In this document: piece by piece, positions 56,919 to 64,000 of the stretch
How the letters are laid out: every line of letters begins with the position of its first letter
Numbering within the stretch: the stretch's first letter is position 1
Assembly (NCBI GenBank): GCA_030674185.1
Contig: CM060314.1
Coordinates: 28,102,615-28,166,614 of the forward strand
DNA length: 64,000 bases
Source of the DNA: Monoplex corrugatus
Taxonomy: Eukaryota; Mollusca; Gastropoda; Littorinimorpha; Ranellidae
Direction: 5' to 3'
The notes under the pieces: generated by a model
Database searches by the model: none
Seen by the model: the letters and a program-made list of their open reading frames with translations, nothing else
What the model was told of the DNA's origin: nothing
Translations under genes and position numbers: made by a program

Positions 56919-59900
56919 CTGAAACATATTTATATTTTTAATGTTATTTTCCAAATAAAACCGAAAGACTATGCAGCAAATCTTTGTTTTCTCAGACCAA
57001 AATCTTGGTATGAATTTATTATATTATATTAAAGGACTGAAATCTGAACATTCATCATCATCTAATCCCATAACCAGAGTGGTTACTATGGGAACTGATG
57101 ACAGTCAACCCTCTTTCAGTGTAAGAGGATGATCTTGAAATGTGGCAAGTGATGTGGCCGAACCATGCAAGCTTGTGTCATTTTATTGTTGCCAGAAAAA
57201 ATTCCTAGGGAAATGTGAAAATCCTATTTCACTGCATACTCCCAATTCAACACTACTGAGCATAAATATCAATCATCGTTAGTGTAAATTCTGGTAAGAA
57301 GCCTACTTCACTGCCTTGTCTAACTTACAGCCATATACTCTTTTCTTCTCTATACACAACTACTTTACACTTACTGTGCTGCACTTCTTATGTGAAACCA
57401 ACCATCCAATGACCAGTAACAGCTTTGCACAGACAGAATACCAGACAATGTCAGTTATATTTTAGTTAATCCTTTCTGTTACTAGCAATGCCGTGCGAAC
57501 CGAAACGCAACGTCAAATTTGTGGTACCAAAAACTGGGGAAAACCGGGGCCGGCCGCAAAACTGGGGAGGTCTTCAGTTCAATCAAGTATTACTGCCTTT
57601 TTAATCGGTGTTTCATTCTTATTTTTTGTCTTATGTGAATAAGAAATGAATAAAGATTTGAATGATTGCCTTTTTATATACTTAGAGCGAAAATGGAATT
57701 AGTTATTTGATGAGAAAGTCGAAAATCCGCGTTTCGGGCGCAATCGCGGCGACGGTATGTGTTTTGAATCGAAGTTTGTTCGGGATGCTTCACTATTTCA
57801 GTCGGTACGGCTATATTTGTGAACCAATCACATTGTAATTTTGCAGCCAATGAGAATTAATGTAACAGAATGATATATCCCGACGACAGCTATGTGTGCC
57901 AGTTTCGAACAGAGATCGACGCTTCCAAAGTTTTGCTTTTTTTTCATCGGAAAAGTTTGCAGGCAAGTCGCCATTTTTGGAACTTGTCGTCGGCGGGATT
58001 CGATTTTACATGCTTTTTTCTATATATTAGTGTAATATGAAATCAATTTGATGTAAAATACGGCCGTACGCCAACTTTTTACATGAGGATCTGTACCAGA
58101 TCAACGTTGGAATGTGCCGACGCCAGTAGCCTGAGTAGGCCTACAATGCGAAACAGAACGCTGTGCAGGTTACAGCTCGGCAAGTTTTGCGCTGTCAAAA
58201 ACTAGATCTAGCAATCAACAGATCAAGTTCTGTTTTATCTGTAACATTGTATTTTTCAAGAAAAGGACAACTGCGTTTGAACTCGATTCGGAGTTAGCCG
58301 AAGCTTGGTTTGTCAACCATTTCCTTCCCGAGGTCATGCTAACTTGCATGTCGCTGTGTAGACCTGCTCACCCCATGACGGGCGAGCTTACTACTAAAAA
58401 TACTATGTGATTGACGGGCTTCCCGGGGCCGTGGAAAATGGGTTTGCCCAAACAGAGGGGTGCGCATACCCGCCTCCTCCAACTCTCTCTGTGTCTCACT
58501 CAAATTTTAAATGAATGAATAAACAGATCTAAATAATTTTTTTTTTCAAATCAACAAACAATTCTGTGCAAGTCATTGTACTTTCCTTGACATGAATCTC
58601 TTTCTCTCTCTCTCTCTCTCTCTCACAGAACAAGAAATGAACAAATAAGTAAATAGGCCCCAGTACATTCATATCCAAGTCATTGTTAACAGGCATGACC
58701 CTCTCTCTCTCTTCTCTCTCTCTCTCTGACAACACACACACACACTAATACACACAGATTTAGAATGTCACAAAACAAAATCTTCTGTTCATTGTTATAA
58801 TATTCTTTATTTAGGTTTTGAAACTGAATAGAAGGCTATGAGTTGTATTATTTGTAAAATAGGCCATCCATTAGCTTATGTAGTTGTTTCAATTTGTAGT
58901 CAGTATCTGGAGAGGATATGCCTATTGTCATTAATTTGTTTTAACGGGAAGATTGCATCTTATTTAGTAGTAGCTTATTATTGATTCGTATTAAAGGGCA
59001 AGAGTACACTGGAAACCTTAGCAGGATTGCTCTGCTTTGGTGGATTTTTACCAGTAATATGCTAAACATCAAAGTCACGAGTTTGGGCTTAATGTTAAAG
59101 TAATATTAGGTAGGACCAGCCAAATTTTTAACTTCAACTAAATATAATAAAATTTACATTTTTAGAAAGGAAATAACAAGGCAAAAGCACATGCAAAATT
59201 TCAAAAAAATATCTTTATTAGTTTTTGAGATATTCACTGTTGAAATAGCTAAAATAATGGCGTTTTTCATCAAATGCATAATCAGCGACTTTTGGGGACT
59301 AAGATCTTCAAACCTAATGCTCACCCAAGGCTGCAAATTTACCTCCAAGCTCCCAATAACATGCACAGTGCACCTGATTTTTTCCAGAGCTGTCCTATAA
59401 TTGGTTTTGAAGACTAAAGGCTCTAAAAATGAGGAAAAAGCCATTTTGGCAGCTGTCCGATCACTGATTTTACACATGACGAACACAAAACAGAGTGTAT
59501 CTTGAGAACTAATAAAGATACAGGAATGATACTTATATCAGTGGATTCAGCAGACATCCAGCTATCTAAATAACTTTGTTAAAAGATAATATACTGAAAA
59601 TTAAGGGAGCTGGAAGGCACAAAGTCAAAGCCAATGCAAGATCAACTGGATAAAATGTAGACAAATATACCCATGAAAAGGCGAAAAGACTTCAAACACT
59701 CACTACCAAATTGTCTGGGTAATTTCAAGTGTGGTACATTTCATGTATTAATTTCTGGTATCCTGGCTGCTGCAGAAAAGTAATCTCTTGACCACCTCAA
59801 AGTCAAACACACCTTACAAAGTCAATACAGAGAACATGCTCACAATGATGCTGTTTGTCCATCATAGTCAATGAAGACAATGACACTCTAGTGGCTGGTT

Positions 59901-59943
59901 GGCTGGTAGACTGGGTCTGGTGTGTCAAAGGTGGCTGATTTAA
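56919..59943. other. Probable intron of the WW-domain gene, no further exon recognised
   Basis: Two parts differ. 57480-58480 is richer in CpG (CGCGTTTCGGGCGCAATCGC and GTCGTCGGCGGGATTCGA) and may be a buried promoter or an unrecognised element. 58590-58740 holds short CT runs. 59100-59640 is AT-rich with an open minus-strand frame but no domain. Confidence 0.4.
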
Positions 59944-62581
59944 CCCTTTCCCATTTGCAGATTCTGCTCAGAAACTCTTCCTAGTATTCGGAGATTTTCC
60001 TATGTTTTTAAAGAAAATGTAGTTCTGCAATTTGACAGAGCACCACACGATTACTATTTATCATAGAGCATCCACATTTGGCAAACTTATTCATGAGATG
60101 TCATAGTTTGTTATGTACCCCAGTATGTGTGTCCTGCCTGCTTGTGTCATGCTGCTGTCCCCTGTGTTGTCACCAAATCAAGGTAAAATCATGACAACAC
60201 CATGCTGTTAGTCCACAACTAGCCTATAACATACACAGTGGACATATGTGAGTCACAAACAGCACATATGGTCCTACCTGAACGTGTCCGCCATCGTATC
60301 CGCTGTCATAATACTCCAATCGAATATGTACACTTGTCACAAAATGAATGTCACCAACCACTCAATCATTATGTATCTGGCGGTAGTTATAGCACACAAT
60401 GTACAGTATTTACAAATATATTCACATATTTACACATCCACACTATGTACAAGAATGTCGGGTGTCTATTCAACATCAGCCACCAAGGTGGCTGTCACAG
60501 TAAACTGTCACAGCTGAGTGTCACAGCAGCTGTCACCTGTCACCAAACATGTCATCAAATTAGGATGTTATTTCCCTGACTGGGCTGGCCCACCAGATTT
60601 TGTTGGTGGTAATCCCTGAAGCAGTCCCTTTTGTGATGGCACAGGGAAATTTGACAGAAACTGCACATATAGGATGTTTCCACCTGTCCACCTTTAGCTG
60701 TGCGTCGCCCATTGATGACACATTGACGACAGACTCTCTTGCAGCCATCTCTCTTCACTAGCTTGTGCTGGTCGATTGTCTGGAAGGCAATGGGGGGCTG
60801 TGAAGATGGCTTCCTTTTTGCTGCAACCTTTTTTCTGCAAGTGAAGCCTCCTCTTAGCTGGTCGACAAGGTCAGAGCGAAAGGCAAAGTGGTCGTACCTC
60901 TTCTTGACAGGTGTGACATGTGCTGATTTCTCCCAGGTGAGAAACGCATTGATGATGCAAAGATTGATCATTGAGTTGAAGATATATCTCCACCACTTCT
61001 TGTTTGCATGGCCCACAGGATAGTAGGACAAGTGTTGATCACATTTGTCCACACCTCCCATGAGCTTGTTGTATGCAGCAATGACAGTGGCCGTCTCTTT
61101 TTTCTTTGACATCGTTTTACCTGGGGGCTGGTTGGTGCTCAGCATAAATATTTGGCGCTTGTCTTTGTAGACTGTGGCCATCAGTGATCCCTGCTCCATC
61201 TGCAGCAGATCCCCTTGGTTGGCAAGTCTTGCTTTCTTCACCTCCATTGGCAGTCCTTTTCTGTTGGGCATAACTGTCGCGCAGGCATATGTCCCCTTGG
61301 CACGCAGATTTTTCAGGAGTGGCACAGAGGTGAAGAAGCGGTCAAAGTACAAGTGCCTGTTCTGGTTGAAGTAGTCAGAGGCCAGTTTGTTGACGACTTC
61401 TTCCCCCAGGCTGACACTGGTGTCCTGGCGACTGTGACGACCGGTGTAGACGTCAAAATCCACACAGTAGCCCGTTTCTGCCTCACATATTTGCCACACC
61501 TTGATGCCCCATTTTGTTGGCTTTCCTGGCATAAACTGCTTGAAAAATATGCGTCCCTTGAAGCCTATCATGGATTCATCTACACTCAAGTCACGGCCTG
61601 GATTGTACTGTGACTTGAACAAGGGCTTCAACATGTTGAGAAAGGGCCTAATTTTGAAGAGGGGATCATAGTCAGGGCTGTCACGCCCAGGTGTGTTGCT
61701 GGTATCTCGCAGGTGAAAATATTGATTCAGCTTCAAGAACCTTGTTTTTGGCATGACAGCACTGACCCATGATTCAGAAAATTTGTCGTCTGTAGACCAG
61801 TAGAGGTGCACCCTTGGCACAGGTTTCATCCCCATCATGATCAGCATCGACAGGTAAGCTTTCATTTCTGCTGGTGTTGTATCTGACCATAAGGGGTCTG
61901 TGGCTAAGCCCTTAGCAGCGATCTTTTGCCTGGCGTAATTATTTGTTTCATCAGCTGCTGTTTGAAAAAACAGCTCAGGCACAAATAAAAAAAAATAATC
62001 CAGTGGTTTGGCATCGAGAGGGAGAGTGTGAGTGGGGCCAGTTGGCAGTACGAATTCATTCACTGCGACCGGCGCGCCTGCACTTCGCCACGTCGTCTGC
62101 AACGATGCCAGTGGAATGTCGTCGTCAGGGTCACTTTCCTCTTCACTATCTTCTCCAATTTCATCTCCATCTTCAGCTACTTCAATTTCGACATCAGATT
62201 CGTTGCCTAAATCTCTTTCACATTCCTCCAGTTGTCGCAAAATAGCTTGCGTTTCCTCATCAGTGTAATCTTCGAACATTTCTTCTTCGTAAATGGCAGC
62301 CATTTTCAACACAAAGAAAGCGTGTGAATGAAAAGATCGGACGCTGACCGATATCTTGTAAATGAGGCGATGTGTGGTACCAGACTCAGCATCATTCTTT
62401 CATTGGTTTATCCTGACTTTCGCGGGAAACTTCATTCATGAGGTGTGTGTAACCCCTAGTGCTTAGAGCGTGATGGAAATTCCCCACCAGGCCTAAGTAA
62501 CGGGAGGCGGGCTGCGGCGGGTGTAAATAAAAAGCGGGGTTTCCCGGCCGGCGGGCTGCGGCGGGATAAAATGGGAAAGGG
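59944..62581 (-). mobile_element. Complete piggyBac-type DNA transposon
   Basis: TTAA lies at 59940-59943 and 62582-62585. The termini are perfect 13 bp inverted repeats, CCCTTTCCCATTT. The element is 2638 bp and contains one uninterrupted transposase gene on the minus strand. The segment inside the right end repeats a GGCGGGCTGCGGCGGG word (62507-62521 and 62550-62565), a possible subterminal transposase-binding repeat. The left 600 bp is non-coding with several TGTCAC words. With intact ends, targets and gene, it is a candidate autonomous, recently active copy. Confidence 0.92.
60555..62303 (-). CDS. piggyBac transposase, intact, 582 residues
   Basis: The ATG at 62303 is in good context (TTGAAAATGGC) and is the first true ATG; the frame stays open upstream by three codons only. 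Numbering from it, the protein has an acidic leader (residues 4-62), the DDE_Tnp_1_7 core from about 95 to 450, and a C-terminal Cys-rich domain. Catalytic Asp residues are present: D242 in DLSVDESMIGFKGR, D321 in LYFDRFFTSVPL, and D419 (with D422) in MGGVDKCDQHLSYY. The C-terminal domain has C521, C525, C528, C547, C550, C555 and C561, a cross-brace zinc-binding arrangement that in characterised piggyBac proteins contacts the transposon ends. There is no intron, stop or frameshift. The length matches the family norm of about 590. It should cut and paste at TTAA without a footprint, in the nucleus; activity is inferred. A CCAAT box lies upstream on the minus strand near 62400. Confidence 0.95.
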   Translation of the reverse strand: MAAIYEEEMFEDYTDEETQAILRQLEECERDLGNESDVEIEVAEDGDEIGEDSEEESDPDDDIPLASLQTTWRSAGAPVAVNEFVLPTGPTHTLPLDAKPLDYFFLFVPELFFQTAADETNNYARQKIAAKGLATDPLWSDTTPAEMKAYLSMLIMMGMKPVPRVHLYWSTDDKFSESWVSAVMPKTRFLKLNQYFHLRDTSNTPGRDSPDYDPLFKIRPFLNMLKPLFKSQYNPGRDLSVDESMIGFKGRIFFKQFMPGKPTKWGIKVWQICEAETGYCVDFDVYTGRHSRQDTSVSLGEEVVNKLASDYFNQNRHLYFDRFFTSVPLLKNLRAKGTYACATVMPNRKGLPMEVKKARLANQGDLLQMEQGSLMATVYKDKRQIFMLSTNQPPGKTMSKKKETATVIAAYNKLMGGVDKCDQHLSYYPVGHANKKWWRYIFNSMINLCIINAFLTWEKSAHVTPVKKRYDHFAFRSDLVDQLRGGFTCRKKVAAKRKPSSQPPIAFQTIDQHKLVKRDGCKRVCRQCVINGRRTAKGGQVETSYMCSFCQISLCHHKRDCFRDYHQQNLVGQPSQGNNILI

Positions 62582-62691
62582 TTAAGTCAGGCACAGTTGT
62601 TCACAATATATTGTCAATACTGAAGCAGTCAAATCTGAGAAATTAATGTGGATGATGGCTCACGGGGAACAGGATGCAAACTGGTGCCCAA

Positions 62692-63120
62692 CTACGCGTC
62701 GAGCTGTTCTGCATGCTGCAGGAACTGCCTCCACCTCCTCTTCATGGATGCCCACTCTGCCTCTCTGACTGCCCACATCCTGTGTTTCTCAACAAGGTCA
62801 AAGTCAGAGAAAAACACAAAACAAGCAACTTGTTCGATGGTGTCAGATGAGGGCCACTTGAAGACATTTTCTTCACCTCGCTGTTCCATGAACGTCACAT
62901 CTGCGAGGTCAGGTCGATGGACCATGAGGATTTGTCCTAAATAGAACCTGTCATCGTAAAATACTGCGACAGACTGTCCTTGGCCAGTGTACTGGAAGTC
63001 AAAAGTTTTGGTGTCGTTCTCCAGCTCTTCTGGAACAGGAAGGGCATCCTCCTCTTCATCCTCATCTGGAGCATCAACTACAGGCATGGGGTCAGCATTG
63101 GCTGGCAACTCAGTTTTAGC
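62692..63120 (-). CDS. Last exon of an unidentified gene with a Tudor-like module
   Basis: A frame open from about 63120 to the stop at 62692 reads an acidic stretch (DAPDEDEEEDALPVPEELEN), then QSVAVFYDDRFYLGQILMVH and EENVFKWPSSDTIEQV, and a basic C-terminus (EAEWASMKRRWRQFLQHAEQ). VAVxYDDxxYxGxI followed by a NxFxWP element resembles the Tudor-like module at the C-terminus of several transposon-derived invertebrate proteins. An in-frame stop upstream means the exon must begin by splicing near 63115-63130 (AACTGAAG or GTGAG), where the acceptor is weak. The gene would continue to the right. It ends about 110 bp outside the piggyBac element, so it is not part of it. It could be the remains of another transposon gene or a host gene. 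Confidence 0.45.
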   Translation of the reverse strand, partial: AKTELPANADPMPVVDAPDEDEEEDALPVPEELENDTKTFDFQYTGQGQSVAVFYDDRFYLGQILMVHRPDLADVTFMEQRGEENVFKWPSSDTIEQVACFVFFSDFDLVEKHRMWAVREAEWASMKRRWRQFLQHAEQLDA

Positions 63121-63890
63121 AGCTACCTCACTTCAGTTATCAGCACAGCACTGCATGTGGTTGATCTGCTCTGACCTGGCATGCCTTTGAAAAATTATGA
63201 TGAAGAAATCTAGTGTATGTATTCATAACAAATAACTACAAGGTACAGAGTTTCTAAACTGCCTGATGATGATTATATTTATAGCACATGCCATGGGCAC
63301 ACACCACATTCTGCTAACAAAAGTTGAGAATGAAAGTTGAAACTCAAGTTGCTGTTTCTTGCATGCACACCATGATCCCTTTCCCTCCTCAACCACTGAG
63401 GAGTAGAATCTTATCGCTTCCTCCAGTCTTACCATTCTCCCGGAAAACGGATTAAGTTTCATATACACGTGTATAAAAGGAGAAGGGTGAAGGCATGTTG
63501 AAAAACCAACATGCGTTTCTTCGAAACTGAAAAAATTCGTCTATTACCCTTCCCGAGTTATCGTTCCTGATCAGTGAAATGTCGAACAAAACACCATTTA
63601 AAAATAGAGGAACTACATAAAACGACTCTCCAAAAAATCGTAAGATCCTTAAGGCATCTTTCTTCAAAAACAATAGGGGTCTATAGAAAGATATCGCACG
63701 AATTCCGAGTTATTTTGCGATTTCAAGCCAGCACTGTACTCCCAGTCTTTCGATCGACTTTGCCACTTCCGGTTCGGGTACACGTAAACTGAGAGACAAT
63801 TATGCGATGATTTCTGCCTAAAACATTACTGTAATCACAAAGGAAATCAAATATGATAACTAATCAACAGTTCCAGGTGGTAGACTTCCG

Positions 63891-63971
63891 TTATTTACGC
63901 AGTAATGGGGTAATCGAGTCGAAAACACGAGAGGTGCCATGCACGCCGGCTGCATCTGCTGGCTCAGCCAT
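63891..63971 (-). CDS. Possible first exon or short ORF
   Basis: An ATG in good context (GACAACATGGC) opens MAEPADAAGVHGTSRVF, then DSITPLLRK and a stop. A GTAAAT donor after CTGC, inside the last codons, would instead make it a first coding exon (phase 1) of a minus-strand gene, possibly that ending at 62692. There is no similarity that I recognise. The 63130-63890 interval shows no convincing exon. Confidence 0.25.
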   Translation of the reverse strand: MAEPADAAGVHGTSRVFDSITPLLRK

Positions 63972-64000
63972 GTTGTCAGTGTGACAAAGCGAGCGCGTGT

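Noticed and set aside
57476..57500. TTAATCCTTTCTG as another piggyBac-like end
   Set aside because: No matching inverted end next to a TTAA was found downstream.
63223..63468. 81-codon minus-strand frame as an exon
   Set aside because: No recognisable domain and no good acceptor/donor pair.

Overview
This is eukaryotic DNA: genes are split by GT-AG introns, there is no operon structure, and most of the sequence is simple repeats and decayed transposable elements. Very long (GT/CA)n tracts, tRNA-derived SINEs, RTE-like LINEs with trinucleotide 3' tails, Tc1 and piggyBac elements and a DUF7869-type protein together suggest a lophotrochozoan, most likely a marine gastropod mollusc. That assignment is an inference from repeat content and protein style; no marker gene settles it.

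Left part (1-14 kb): two short minus-strand exons with strong splice sites and matching intron phase (13447-13693 and 3210-3260) look like one gene for a protein with a proline-rich N-terminus and a membrane helix. The 10 kb between them holds a three-level nest: a ~520 bp dispersed repeat is split by an RTE-like LINE (5561-9831), which is itself split by a Tc1/mariner element (7382-9008). A 33-36 bp minisatellite lies beside the first exon.

Middle (14-41 kb): no gene that I can support. It holds microsatellites, more copies of the ~520 bp repeat, two tRNA-SINE families, dead LINE pieces (RT, RNase H and C-terminal fragments), TTAA-flanked MITEs, a palindromic MITE at 39 kb, and several pairs of low-copy repeats.

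41.3-50.3 kb is strikingly poor in simple repeats and transposons and is A-rich on the plus strand. It may be a very long 3' UTR or a gene body on the minus strand; a few short candidate exons are noted.

Right part (50-64 kb): two minus-strand exons (56861-56918 and 50339-50492) join in frame into a WW domain best matching the C-terminus of syntaxin-binding protein 4 (STXBP4/Synip). The intron between them carries a 5.9 kb DNA transposon with ~38 bp inverted termini (about 50927-56814). It encodes, on the plus strand, a four-exon DUF7869-type protein with one clear frameshift. That transposon in turn contains a 507 bp non-autonomous piggyBac derivative. At 59944-62581 lies a complete piggyBac-type element with perfect 13 bp ends, TTAA duplications and an uninterrupted 582-residue transposase. 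A last exon with a Tudor-like module lies just beyond it.

The most interesting material is the DUF7869 transposon with defined ends inside the STXBP4 WW-domain intron, and the apparently intact piggyBac element.
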